This document shows positions 27,473 through 36,158 of a stretch of DNA of 64,000 nt, piece by piece (position 1 is the stretch's first letter; the number at the start of each line of letters is the position of its first letter). The DNA comes from Salibacter sp031581065 (GTDB taxonomy: Bacteria; Bacteroidota; Bacteroidia; Flavobacteriales_G; Salibacteraceae): positions 1 to 64,000 of the forward strand of contig NZ_JAVLBN010000004.1 of the NCBI RefSeq assembly GCF_031581065.1. Direction: 5' to 3'. The notes beneath the pieces were generated by a model. The model did not search any database. It had not been told where the DNA came from and was given only the letters and a program-made list of their open reading frames with translations. Both the position numbers and the translations under genes were made by a program.

Positions 27473-27784
27473 ATGGATAAGAAAAAATTAGAAGAAGATA
27501 TCATCGAAATGCTCAAAACGGTCTTCGACCCTGAAATTCCGGTTGATATTTATGAACTGGGTCTCATTTATGAGATCAATGTTCGTGATGATGCCAACGT
27601 TGAGGTTTTGATGACATTGACGACTCCCAATTGCCCGGTAGCTGAATCGCTTCCTCAAGAAGTGGAAGATAAGGTAGCCAAGGTTGAGGGTGTCAACAAT
27701 GCAGCAGTTACCATTACTTTTGAGCCGCCATGGGAACAAGAGATGATGAGTGAAGAAGCAAAACTTGAATTAGGGATGCTGTAA
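27473..27784 (+). CDS. SufT-like MIP18/DUF59 Fe-S assembly protein
   Basis: A 103-residue DUF59/MIP18-family protein. It has the core VFDPEIPVDIYELGLIYEI near residues 16-34 and the conserved TTPNCPVAESLPQEV with its single Cys near 55. Such small proteins occur at the end of suf operons (SufT-like) and help in cluster maturation. The gene starts two bases after sufE and its stop overlaps the start of the DUF2480 gene. Confidence 0.9.
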   Translation: MDKKKLEEDIIEMLKTVFDPEIPVDIYELGLIYEINVRDDANVEVLMTLTTPNCPVAESLPQEVEDKVAKVEGVNNAAVTITFEPPWEQEMMSEEAKLELGML

Positions 27785-28296
27785 TGGCTGAAGAAATTGT
27801 AAATAGAGTAAAAAAAAGCAGGACAAAACTCCTCGATCTGGAAGATTATTATACGGAGTTACAACTCGCAAAATTGGATATTGTGCCTTTTTTGTATGAA
27901 GGCCTCATATTGCGTGAACAAGAGTTTAGAAAGAGTGCTGATGAGTTTGACTGGAGGAAGTTTGAAGGAAAGTTTGTGCGAGTGTTTTGCTCGGCTGATG
28001 CAATTGTTCCCACCTGGGCATACATGCTTGTCGCCTCTAAGCTGTCACCTATAGCTAGCGGAGTTGGTTTTGGCTCTGACCGTGAATTTAAGTTGACAAT
28101 ATTTGAGGAAATTATCTCTTCTATTGATTTCTCACAATACGATAATGAACGCGTTATCATTAAAGGCTGTAGCAAAGTTGAGGTTCCGGAAAATGTCTAT
28201 TTAAGACTTACAGCTAAGTTACAACCATTCGCGAAGTCGATTATGTTTGGTGAACCCTGTTCAACTGTTCCTGTTTACAAAAAGCCCAGAAAATAA
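27784..28296 (+). CDS. DUF2480 family protein
   Basis: A 170-residue protein of the DUF2480 family, with the features VRVFCSADAIVPTWAYMLVASKL, IIKGCSKVEVP and the C-terminal MFGEPCSTVPVYKK. It carries conserved Cys residues in these blocks that could bind metal, which fits its place as the last gene of the suf operon, but its function is not established to my knowledge. Its ATG overlaps the preceding stop (TAATG), so it is a genuine operon member. One motif copy lies at 28072. Confidence 0.88.
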   Translation: MAEEIVNRVKKSRTKLLDLEDYYTELQLAKLDIVPFLYEGLILREQEFRKSADEFDWRKFEGKFVRVFCSADAIVPTWAYMLVASKLSPIASGVGFGSDREFKLTIFEEIISSIDFSQYDNERVIIKGCSKVEVPENVYLRLTAKLQPFAKSIMFGEPCSTVPVYKKPRK

Positions 28297-28325
28297 AAAA
28301 GCGGCTCTCGTTTTGAGAAACCGCT
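28294..28325 (-). terminator. Terminator for the minus-strand SPOR pseudogene
   Basis: GCGGTTTCTC and GAGAGCCGC (minus strand, 28301-28324) form a hairpin with an AAAAC-type loop, followed on the minus strand by a run of T at 28295-28300. On the plus strand there is no T tract, so it serves the minus-strand gene; it also abuts the end of the suf operon. Confidence 0.7.
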
Positions 28326-28352
28326 GAGGAGAAATTAAAAAGGAAAACTTAC

Positions 28353-29054
28353 TTAAAGTTTAGCTATCTTTGTATCAGACATCTCTTCGAGCAATTTAGC
28401 AAGTGGTGTGGATACTCTTTTTTCATTGTAATAAGACGCTACAAAGATGGATTGAACTCCAGCCTCTTCGATTGAGCACATTGCACTGATAGCTTCTTTT
28501 TTAGTTTTGTAGTTACCAATTTGATAGTAATGCAGTTTATCGCCAGATAAGTTATGTTTAACCACTGTATTTGGGGATAATGTTGGCAGGTTAAGCTTTT
28601 CGCTATGCGGGCCAATAACGACTCTATAAGTCAAATTAACTTCACCACTTTTGTAAAAAAAGGAGCTTTTCAACATCCTCTTTGTTCATTATGGTTTCCC
28701 CTATCAAAAAACCGTTATCAAAATTCATTTGATTGCCGGCAAGGATCAAGCTTTCACTCATTGATATGGGTTGATTTCCGCGGAAAGCCTGAACTTTTGC
28801 CTCGATACTTAAATCTGAAACAACTTTTTGTGCCTGGTAGGGATGTTCAAAAATACCGAGCAATGTTGCATTGCCCGGTATCGTTCGTGCCGTCTCAAAA
28901 GTTGACTTCAAATCGGGGTTGAATTGGTTAGCGTCAACTTTGATTTTGTAATGAGGCTCATTCTTTGTTGCAGTGTTAGCTACAGTGTAAGATTGAGCTT
29001 GTACATTGAGTGCAAAGAGGATACGGCTATTATCGTAAAAATTCTATTATTCAT
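28353..29054 (-). pseudogene. SPOR-domain protein gene broken by two frameshifts
   Basis: Read on the minus strand, the frames connect into one protein. It begins MNNRIFTIIAVSS at 29054, a signal peptide. It needs one extra base near 29014-29016 to continue into ALNVQAQSYTVAN. It then runs to EKLLF at 28655-28661, where removing one base from a run of seven A (T on the sense strand) joins YKSGEVNLTYRVVIG. The two changes cancel, so first and last parts share a frame. The ancestral product is about 233 residues, exported, with SPOR-like peptidoglycan-binding segments (YYQIGNYKTKKEAISAMCSIEEAG form near the end). It is a pseudogene, a slippage-switched gene, or a sequencing error at homopolymers. 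Confidence 0.75.
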
Positions 29055-29211
29055 TTGGCGCAAATTCTTTTTTTGTAATTAAAGAATTACCAAAACAATA
29101 AAATATAAAGCGTTAGTTTTTTAAAACTTGTACCAAATGTAGATTTGCTTTAAACGGACTTAAAATATTTCACTAAAGATTTTGTAAAAACGCAAACAGC
29201 CGAATTATATT

Positions 29212-31110
29212 TTAGTAAGCTCTTTCGTCTCTACCTTCAACAAAGTTGATAAAAGCCTTATTGACTACTTTATTTCCGCCCTGTGTAGGGTAGTCCCCAG
29301 AGAAATACCAGTCTCCTGAGTTATGCGGGCAAGCATCTTTTAAACCTTCGAGTGATTGATATATCAATTTGACTTGAGCTTGAATGCCGTTTGGTGTCAA
29401 TAGCTCACCAATTTTGTCAGATATTTCATCAGGAGTAAAAGGCTCATATATACGTTTCACATGATTAATCACCTGCTCTTTAGGTGCGTTTTCCTGCTCT
29501 TTACAAGAATGGTAAACATCAGTAATTAGCTTATCTTGTTTGCGTTCTTTAAGGAGCTCAATGGCCGCTCTAAATGCTGCAAAGTCACCGAGTTTAGCCA
29601 TGTCGATACCGTAGCAATCGGGGTAGCGTATTTGTGGCGCTGAAGAAACGATAATGATCTTTTTTGGTCTGAGCCGATCTAGAATCCTTATAATACTCTG
29701 CCTTAGCGTTGTTCCTCTAACAATGCTGTCATCGATCATTACGAGGTTATCGGTTCCCTCTTTTACAACTCCGTAAGTAACATCGTAAACGTGTGCAACC
29801 AAACCATCACGTGCTTCATCTTGTGTGATGAAGGTTCTCAGTTTGGCATCTTTAATGGCTATTTTCTCGCTACGAGTTGTTCTGGAGAGAATCGATTGAA
29901 TTTTTTCGGGAGTTGGATTTGAAAGAGATTGAATTTGTTCGGTTTTCCAGTCGTTGAGTTGATCATCTGCTGCCTTCATCATACCGTAATACGAGATTTC
30001 AGCAGTGTTGGGAATGAAGCTGAAAACGGTATTTTCAAAATCGTGATCAACTTCATCAAACACTTTTGGTGCTATATTGCGTCCCAGTTTTAATCTTTCC
30101 TGGTAAATATCCTGGTCAGATCCACGCGAAAAGTAGATCCGTTCAAATGAACAGGCTCGTTTTTCTTTGGGCGCAATGATTTCTTCTTCGCTAACTGTTC
30201 CGCCTTTTTTTGTGATGAGTGCGTGCCCGGGAGTTAACTCCTGAACATCATCAGCTTTGAGGTTAAAAGCAGTTTGAATCGCAGGTCGTTCACTGGCAAC
30301 TACTACAACCTCATCATCCTTATAGTAATAAGCAGGGCGAATACCATTTGGATCGCGGAGAACAAATGAATCACCGTGACCAAAGAGTCCGCTCATGACG
30401 TAACCGCCATCCCAGTCCTCTGATGCTCTTTTTAGAATTTGACCAACATTGAGGCCTTTAGCTATTAATTCAGAGATTTCTTTGTTGGAATAACCCAAAC
30501 TCTTGTAATGGTCAAAAAGCTCCTGGTTTTCCATGTCGAGGAAATGCCCTATTTTTTCCATTACTGTAACAGTATCGGCTTTTTCTTTAGGGTGTTGACC
30601 AATCTCAACCATGAAGTTGAATAGTTCATCAACATTGGTGAGGTTGAAATTTCCCGCAACAACTAAATTTCTGGTTTTCCAGTTGTTTTGACGCAAGAAC
30701 GGATGGCAGGCTTCTACGCTGTTCTTTCCGTAAGTCCCGTAACGCAAATGACCGAGTAACAATTCACCTGTAAATGCTACATTTTCCTTGAGCCAGGCAC
30801 AATCGTTGAGCTTCATCGGGTCTTCCTTATCCAGCTTTGAAAACCGACTGTTGATATAGTCAAAAGTATCCTGAATGGGTTTGTTACTGATTGAACGGTA
30901 TCGCGAAATGTAGCGTTTACCCGGCTCAACATCGAGTTTGATATTTGCTACGCCAACACCATCCTGTCCGCGATTGTGTTGTTTTTCCATCAACAAATAG
31001 AGCTTGTTGATTCCGTAAAAAGGTGTTCCGTATTTAGCCTGGTAATATTCAAGTGGTTTTAACAACCTGATGAATGCAATACCACATTCGTGTTTAATAG
31101 CATCACTCAT
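29212..31110 (-). CDS. Amidophosphoribosyltransferase-like protein (long Bacteroidota form)
   Basis: A 632-residue protein with an N-terminal class II glutamine amidotransferase domain and a C-terminal phosphoribosyltransferase domain. The nucleophile is Cys9 in KHECGIAF, so an eight-residue propeptide must be removed. RGQDGVGVAN and LGHLRYGTYG are glutaminase marks; the PRPP loop is LVMIDDSIVRGTT near residue 458. The chemistry is phosphoribosylamine formation from PRPP and glutamine, the first purine step. It is about 130 residues longer than ordinary PurF, with extra sequence at both domain boundaries and the C terminus; Bacteroidota often carry this form beside a normal purF. Whether it makes purines or does something else is open. 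Confidence 0.85.
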   Translation of the reverse strand: MSDAIKHECGIAFIRLLKPLEYYQAKYGTPFYGINKLYLLMEKQHNRGQDGVGVANIKLDVEPGKRYISRYRSISNKPIQDTFDYINSRFSKLDKEDPMKLNDCAWLKENVAFTGELLLGHLRYGTYGKNSVEACHPFLRQNNWKTRNLVVAGNFNLTNVDELFNFMVEIGQHPKEKADTVTVMEKIGHFLDMENQELFDHYKSLGYSNKEISELIAKGLNVGQILKRASEDWDGGYVMSGLFGHGDSFVLRDPNGIRPAYYYKDDEVVVVASERPAIQTAFNLKADDVQELTPGHALITKKGGTVSEEEIIAPKEKRACSFERIYFSRGSDQDIYQERLKLGRNIAPKVFDEVDHDFENTVFSFIPNTAEISYYGMMKAADDQLNDWKTEQIQSLSNPTPEKIQSILSRTTRSEKIAIKDAKLRTFITQDEARDGLVAHVYDVTYGVVKEGTDNLVMIDDSIVRGTTLRQSIIRILDRLRPKKIIIVSSAPQIRYPDCYGIDMAKLGDFAAFRAAIELLKERKQDKLITDVYHSCKEQENAPKEQVINHVKRIYEPFTPDEISDKIGELLTPNGIQAQVKLIYQSLEGLKDACPHNSGDWYFSGDYPTQGGNKVVNKAFINFVEGRDERAY

Positions 31111-31198
31111 ATAGAAGTACTCCCTGAATTAAGGTGCAAAATTACATTAATGCGATTAAACATTACGCAACCATTAAGCAAAGGTTTTCGGCTGAGTG

Positions 31199-33490
31199 TC
31201 AATACTTAAATCCTACGCTGATGTAAGTTCCGATTGTGGGGTTGTTGCTGTTTTGATAAACACCACAGGAAACAGGCCCGATTGGACTCATGTAGCTCAA
31301 TCTGATGCCGGCTCCCAACGCATCTTCAAAAGCTTTGCGCTGAGACAATAATGGCTGTTCCTCTACAGATTTTAAAACACGGTGAAAGGGTTCATTAGGA
31401 TGGATATAGTTTGCCTGTAGCTCCACATAAAATTTATTGAATGGCTGGTATTGAACTCCGGCTTTTACCATTGAGAAATTTGTAGCGGCAAACTCGTAAA
31501 CATCAGCACCCCAAAAAGAAATTGAATTGGAAAGTATTGGTGTAAACCCTCCTATAAAATAACGGTCTGATGCAACGACTGTATCTGTCGTGTGAATGGC
31601 CCCGGCAACGCCTAAATATGTTGAAAAATGGGGGTGGAGCTTAAATCGCTTTTCAATATTGAATTCTAAGGTGTGATAATTGTTGAGAGAAAAGTTTTCA
31701 GTAAACGCATCTTCGAGCAAGAATAAATTGCTGGAAATACCTGCGTTTAGGTCAGAGCTCAAATTGTACCGGTACCGGATATCAGCTTTTACTCCCTTTG
31801 TTGGAAAAAAGACGCGATCCATTGAGTTGACAAGGAAAAAGCCTTCAGCAGCGAGTGAGCGGTCACTGTAAATGTTGACGAGTGAATCGCGGTTGAATGT
31901 TGGCTTTAGCCGTGAAAGGTTTAGCAACATTCTTCCACCAATTGAAATGTTGGGAGAGCTGGTGGACATTATTCCGGAACTAACCTCGGTGAATGATGCG
32001 TTGTAAAGAACACCAGATTTTGCCCCGAATGATGAAATGTCTTTTTGGTTTGAGAACTTGCCGCCTATGGTGTAGGCGATGTTTTGGTTCTGACCGAGAT
32101 ATTTGAAATAGTTGAGATCAACGCGGGGATTATCTGCAATATCAACCTCAAAAATTGTTCGCGAACCTTCAAATATCGCGTTTCTGGTTGTTAGGTTCAG
32201 CGTTAAACCAATTCCGGTTTCATTGTCGTAGTGTAGAGCTGTTTTAACTGATGCTTTTGGAACTTCTTCAATATCGAGAATAAGCACCGATGTACTGTCA
32301 CTGCTAAACTCAAGGTTGTAAGAAATGCGTTTGAAATACTGGGTTCCGTAAGCAACGTTGATTCGTTTTTCGAGTAGTTCAATACTGTAAGGATCATTTG
32401 GTTCTATACCTAATTTCCCAAGAATGAGTTCATCAGAAATGGCTTTGTTGCCGCGAATTGCAATACTGTCGATTTTAATCTCACTGGGTAGCTTGACATC
32501 TGTAGTATCGACATTTACTGCTTCAAACGAGCTGCTGTAGAGGCTATCTGCTAATTTTTTAAGTTGAGGGAGCATGTACTTTGTTGATTCGTATCCCATT
32601 TTGATGATCGAGTCGGCTTTGTTGAAGTCTGCTGCCTGGAATTTTTCAGAGATTGGTTTTACGAGGTAATCAGCTTTGGTCATTTCTTCTCTTGAATCGA
32701 GAATGCTGGTAACAAATGCAGATTGTTTCAATATATCCTGAACGCCATTTAACTCTTCCTTTGATTTGAATCGAGCGCCTGTATAGGATGCGATAATAAT
32801 ATCAGCTCCCATGTCAATTGCTTCCTTAACAGGTAAGTTGTGTACAAGTCCGCCATCAACAAGCAGTTTTCCGTCAATTTCAATAGGTGAGAAAATAGAT
32901 GGAATTGCCATGCTGGCTCGCATAGCTTTTGCCAGATTGCCATTGTTGAGAGTGATAGGTTCTCCATTTGTTATGTTGGTAGCAACACAGGCAAAAGGAG
33001 TGGGGAATTTTGAAAAATCGTTTAAGCCGTGAACCGGAGAGGTGAGCCTTGAAAGCATCAAGTGCAATTGTTGTCCTTCAACAACCGCATTGGGCAGGGT
33101 GATTCGCTTTTCTTCAATTCCAAACTCGGTTATGTAGCGGCCATAGTAGTCTTTTTCCTCTATAGCGACCTGGTTGAGCGGAATTTTATTGCTGATTACG
33201 TCATCCCAATTGGTAGAAATACTGATTTCTTCGAGCTGTTCAGGCGTGTAGCCAATGGCTGAGAGTCCGCCCACTACTGCTCCCATACTTACACCTGTGA
33301 TATAATCAGGTTTTATACCGGCTTCTTTTAAAACTTTTAAAAAACCGATGTGAGCAAACCCCTTAGCACCACCACCGCTTAGCACTACACCAATTTTAGG
33401 GCGCGGAGTGTCATCGCGGTGTCGTGTAGTATCAGATCCCATTAACTGATAACTGAAAAGCAGAAGGAAAAGAAGCGACAAAAAGCGCAT
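31199..33490 (-). CDS. Patatin-like phospholipase with POTRA and outer-membrane barrel (PlpD-like)
   Basis: A 763-residue type Vd autotransporter-like lipase. A signal peptide starts MRFLSLLFLLLFSYQ (33490; an in-frame ATG at 33547 is less likely because it would put 19 residues ahead of it). The patatin domain has the oxyanion loop SGGGAKGFAHIGF near residue 38, nucleophile GVSMGAVVG near 66 and catalytic Asp in VDGGLVHNLPV near 212. A POTRA-like domain (IRGNKAISDELIL near 340) and a C-terminal Omp85-type barrel ending in GTYISVGFKY follow. By family, the lipase is secreted through or held on its own barrel and hydrolyses phospholipids. Confidence 0.92.
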   Translation of the reverse strand: MRFLSLLFLLLFSYQLMGSDTTRHRDDTPRPKIGVVLSGGGAKGFAHIGFLKVLKEAGIKPDYITGVSMGAVVGGLSAIGYTPEQLEEISISTNWDDVISNKIPLNQVAIEEKDYYGRYITEFGIEEKRITLPNAVVEGQQLHLMLSRLTSPVHGLNDFSKFPTPFACVATNITNGEPITLNNGNLAKAMRASMAIPSIFSPIEIDGKLLVDGGLVHNLPVKEAIDMGADIIIASYTGARFKSKEELNGVQDILKQSAFVTSILDSREEMTKADYLVKPISEKFQAADFNKADSIIKMGYESTKYMLPQLKKLADSLYSSSFEAVNVDTTDVKLPSEIKIDSIAIRGNKAISDELILGKLGIEPNDPYSIELLEKRINVAYGTQYFKRISYNLEFSSDSTSVLILDIEEVPKASVKTALHYDNETGIGLTLNLTTRNAIFEGSRTIFEVDIADNPRVDLNYFKYLGQNQNIAYTIGGKFSNQKDISSFGAKSGVLYNASFTEVSSGIMSTSSPNISIGGRMLLNLSRLKPTFNRDSLVNIYSDRSLAAEGFFLVNSMDRVFFPTKGVKADIRYRYNLSSDLNAGISSNLFLLEDAFTENFSLNNYHTLEFNIEKRFKLHPHFSTYLGVAGAIHTTDTVVASDRYFIGGFTPILSNSISFWGADVYEFAATNFSMVKAGVQYQPFNKFYVELQANYIHPNEPFHRVLKSVEEQPLLSQRKAFEDALGAGIRLSYMSPIGPVSCGVYQNSNNPTIGTYISVGFKY

Positions 33491-33565
33491 TATCAGTTGA
33501 TTTTTACAGCCGTTAAAGATACGTTGAAAATCTGCCTGATAATGCACTTCAATTTCAAGAAATAA

Positions 33566-34585
33566 TTAAGAAAGAAAATCACTCTTGTTGAGGTTCAGCC
33601 ATTCTAGCGCTGCATTGCTAAAGATGTTTTCCTTGTCTTTATCCGGTAGGTCCATTTCTTCTATGAACTTTCCTATTTCGAGGTCTCCCAGTGGAAATGG
33701 ATAGTCAGAACCGAGGCTGACACGGTTGCTACCCTGCAAGTCGATGATGTATTCGAGTAATTTTGGGTCGTGCGTGATGCTATCTACCCAAAACTTCCCG
33801 ATGTAATCTCGCGGGTTGATGTCGTTATCCACTGCGACTAAATCTGGCCTGCAATTGAAACCGTGTTCAATTCGCCCGATTGTTGGAAGAAAAGATCCTC
33901 CTGCATGAGAAAAGTTCACGCGTAGGTTGGGGAATTTTTCAAACACACCACCAAAGATCATCGAAGTAATAGCTCTCGAAGTTTCGGCTGGCATTCCAAC
34001 AAGCCACGGTAACCAGTATTTGCGCATTTTATGAAAGCCCATCATGTTCCACGGGTGCACCATAATAGCGAGGTCGAGCTCCTGAGCGGCTTCGAAAATT
34101 GGGAAAAACTCCGGCTCATTTAGGTTCTGATCGTTGATGTTTGAACCTATTTGGATTCCCTCCAACCCGATTTCTTTAATACGTTCGAGCTCCTGAACTG
34201 CGTACTTTGCATCTTGCATTGGTACAGTCCCCAGGCCGATGTAGTTTTTTGGGTAATCGAGTACTTTTTGAGCGATGTCGTCATTGAGGAACTTTGATAG
34301 CTCGAGCGTGTCCTGGGGTTTTGCCCAGTAAGAAAACATTACGGGTATTGTGCAAACAACCTGTACCTGGGTGTTGTGCTCCCGGTACTCTTTCATTCTC
34401 AATTCGGCATCCCACGTACTGGCATTGATGGTTCTGAAATACTCATCGCCTTTGTACATATCGGCAGAGCCGCCTTCGTTGTGTTTGAGATGAATGAAAT
34501 CACCGTAGCCAAACTTATCGGCAAACTTGGGCAGGTGCTTGGGCAGGATATGCGTGTGCATATCGATTTTAAGGAACTTTTTCAT
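33566..34585 (-). CDS. Amidohydrolase, ACMSD type (aminocarboxymuconate-semialdehyde decarboxylase)
   Basis: A 339-residue amidohydrolase-fold decarboxylase. It has metal-binding HxH in KIDMHTHILPKH (residues about 5-16), a His in IMVHPWNMMGFHKMRKYWL near 175, FSHAGGSFLPT near 225 and an Asp in LGSDYPFPLGD near 295. These blocks match ACMSD, which decarboxylates 2-amino-3-carboxymuconate semialdehyde in tryptophan breakdown. The start at 34585 (MKKFLKIDM) is preferred over the 31-residue extension to 34678. The 3-hydroxyanthranilate dioxygenase that makes its substrate is the next gene upstream on the same strand, which strongly supports the call. Confidence 0.88.
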   Translation of the reverse strand: MKKFLKIDMHTHILPKHLPKFADKFGYGDFIHLKHNEGGSADMYKGDEYFRTINASTWDAELRMKEYREHNTQVQVVCTIPVMFSYWAKPQDTLELSKFLNDDIAQKVLDYPKNYIGLGTVPMQDAKYAVQELERIKEIGLEGIQIGSNINDQNLNEPEFFPIFEAAQELDLAIMVHPWNMMGFHKMRKYWLPWLVGMPAETSRAITSMIFGGVFEKFPNLRVNFSHAGGSFLPTIGRIEHGFNCRPDLVAVDNDINPRDYIGKFWVDSITHDPKLLEYIIDLQGSNRVSLGSDYPFPLGDLEIGKFIEEMDLPDKDKENIFSNAALEWLNLNKSDFLS

Positions 34586-34734
34586 TTTTTGTGCTGTTTC
34601 AATTAAACATGCACAACCCTGGATGGGAAACGATTTTTTTCGCGGGTGCACAATCTGCACTTCCGACTTTCGCTTCAACCTCGCTTTTCATTATAGCTGG
34701 GGCTGTGTATTTCTACTTCGAACAAAAGTACAAT

Positions 34735-35265
34735 TTAGTCGACAAATCGTTCGTCAACTTCCATTACGGTACCGCAGTTATCACATGTTCGAAGGTCTTT
34801 GCTGCTGTAGAATTCTTTAAATCTCGGTAAGAAGTCTTTCTCGATGTCATTGAGATGGAAATATGTTTCATGCAATTTATGGTTGCAACTGTCACAGTAC
34901 CACAATAATCCATCATCGTGATCGGCTTTTCTAATACGTTCCACTACGAGCCCAACCGATCCTTTGGTTCTGATTGGTGAGTGTGGAACTTCAGGAGGGA
35001 GTAAAAACATTTCGCCTTCTTTGATTGGAACATCTACAGGTTTTCCGTCTTCCTGAATTTTTACAGTGATTTCACCTTCCAGCTGAAAGAAAAGCTCTTC
35101 AGTTTGGTTGTAGTGATAATCTTTTCGGGCGTTAGGTCCGCCAACAATCATCACGATATAATCTGTCCCCTCAGGGTATAAGTTTTTATTTCCAACAGGT
35201 GGTTTTAGTAAGTCCCGGTTTTCTTCGATCCACTTGAATAGATTAAAAGGTCTTTTTATGGCCAT
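34735..35265 (-). CDS. 3-Hydroxyanthranilate 3,4-dioxygenase
   Basis: A 176-residue cupin-fold, iron-dependent ring-cleaving dioxygenase that converts 3-hydroxyanthranilate to 2-amino-3-carboxymuconate semialdehyde. The iron ligands lie in DYHYNQTEELFFQLEG (His and Glu near 51-57) and PPEVPHSPIR (His near 95). The C-terminal CDSC and CDNC pairs (near 123 and 160) form the extra rubredoxin-like metal site of the bacterial form. Together with ACMSD it gives two consecutive steps of the kynurenine route; kynureninase and kynurenine monooxygenase are not in this window. Confidence 0.93.
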   Translation of the reverse strand: MAIKRPFNLFKWIEENRDLLKPPVGNKNLYPEGTDYIVMIVGGPNARKDYHYNQTEELFFQLEGEITVKIQEDGKPVDVPIKEGEMFLLPPEVPHSPIRTKGSVGLVVERIRKADHDDGLLWYCDSCNHKLHETYFHLNDIEKDFLPRFKEFYSSKDLRTCDNCGTVMEVDERFVD

Positions 35266-35418
35266 AATTTTATTTAGTTTTTGCTGCTTATAAAAGTACT
35301 ATTTCTCTACTTTTTGAGGAAAAAGCGAATATCACCTTTTCAGTGGTTGGCGATGCAGCTGTTTACATCAACGACATGGTTTTCCGAATGAAGCAACAGG
35401 AAAACGGTGTTGTGAAAA

Positions 35419-36117
35419 TTAATCGAGCTCGATTAACTTGAAACCGCGACCGTGAACGTTGATCAATTCGGTTTTCTCGTCTTCTTTCAGGTACTTTCTC
35501 AGCTTTGTGATGTAAACATCCATGCTGCGTGAGTTGAAATAGCTGTCATCTCCCCAAATCGCTTTGAGAGCACTTTCTCTTTCCAGAACGTTGTTTTTGT
35601 TGAGGCAGAGAAGCTTGAGAAGTTGATTTTCTTTTGAAGTGAGTTTTTTCTCAGTGTTTGCTACGGTCAGAACCTGTTTGTGGGAATCAAAAGAGGAGTC
35701 GCCAATTTCAAAAACGCGTTTTTCCTCACTTTCGTTTTGTCCCTGTTGTGTTCTGCGCAATATTGCATTTACGCGCATCATCAGCTCTTCCATGCTAAAA
35801 GGCTTGGTGACATAATCATCGGCACCAATTTTAAAACCTTCAATAGCATCTTCTTTCATCGATTTTGCTGTGAGGAAAATGATAGGAACCTCCTTGTCGA
35901 TTTTTCTCACCTCTTCAGCCATCGTGAAACCATCCTGAACCGGCATCATGACATCTAAAATGAGCAGATCGTAATTATCTTTTGCAAACTGTTCAAAACC
36001 TTCTTTCCCGTTGGCCTTGAGTGTTACTTCAAAATCTTTTGCTCGCAAGTATTCTGTTAAGATAGTCCCCAGATTGGGGTCGTCTTCAACTACCAGTAAA
36101 TTCAGTTTATTTTTCAT
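35419..36117 (-). CDS. OmpR-family response regulator (RprY-like)
   Basis: A 232-residue response regulator. The receiver domain has VVEDDPNLG at 8-16, the phospho-acceptor Asp in YDLLILDVMMP near 54, and K in DYVTKPFS near 104; the C-terminal winged helix ends NSRSMDVYITKLRKYL and NVHGRGFKL. It lies 41 bases downstream of, and on the same strand as, its sensor kinase. This pairing is like RprX/RprY of Bacteroides. A motif copy lies at 35665. Confidence 0.93.
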   Translation of the reverse strand: MKNKLNLLVVEDDPNLGTILTEYLRAKDFEVTLKANGKEGFEQFAKDNYDLLILDVMMPVQDGFTMAEEVRKIDKEVPIIFLTAKSMKEDAIEGFKIGADDYVTKPFSMEELMMRVNAILRRTQQGQNESEEKRVFEIGDSSFDSHKQVLTVANTEKKLTSKENQLLKLLCLNKNNVLERESALKAIWGDDSYFNSRSMDVYITKLRKYLKEDEKTELINVHGRGFKLIELD

Positions 36118-36158
36118 GTGTTTAAAATTTATTTTTCAGGGTCATTTGGAGTTGCCAG

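Noticed and set aside
34591..34830. Plus-strand open frame of 79 codons between ACMSD and the dioxygenase
   Set aside because: It has a membrane-helix-like stretch, but its last 95 bases run antisense through the dioxygenase end and there is no ribosome site or family match. More likely chance.
35290..35440. Open plus-strand frame of about 50 codons (ending MKQQENGVVKINRARLT) between the dioxygenase and the response regulator
   Set aside because: It lacks a suitable start, ends antisense inside the regulator's last codons, and is short enough to arise by chance. A degraded gene end cannot be excluded.
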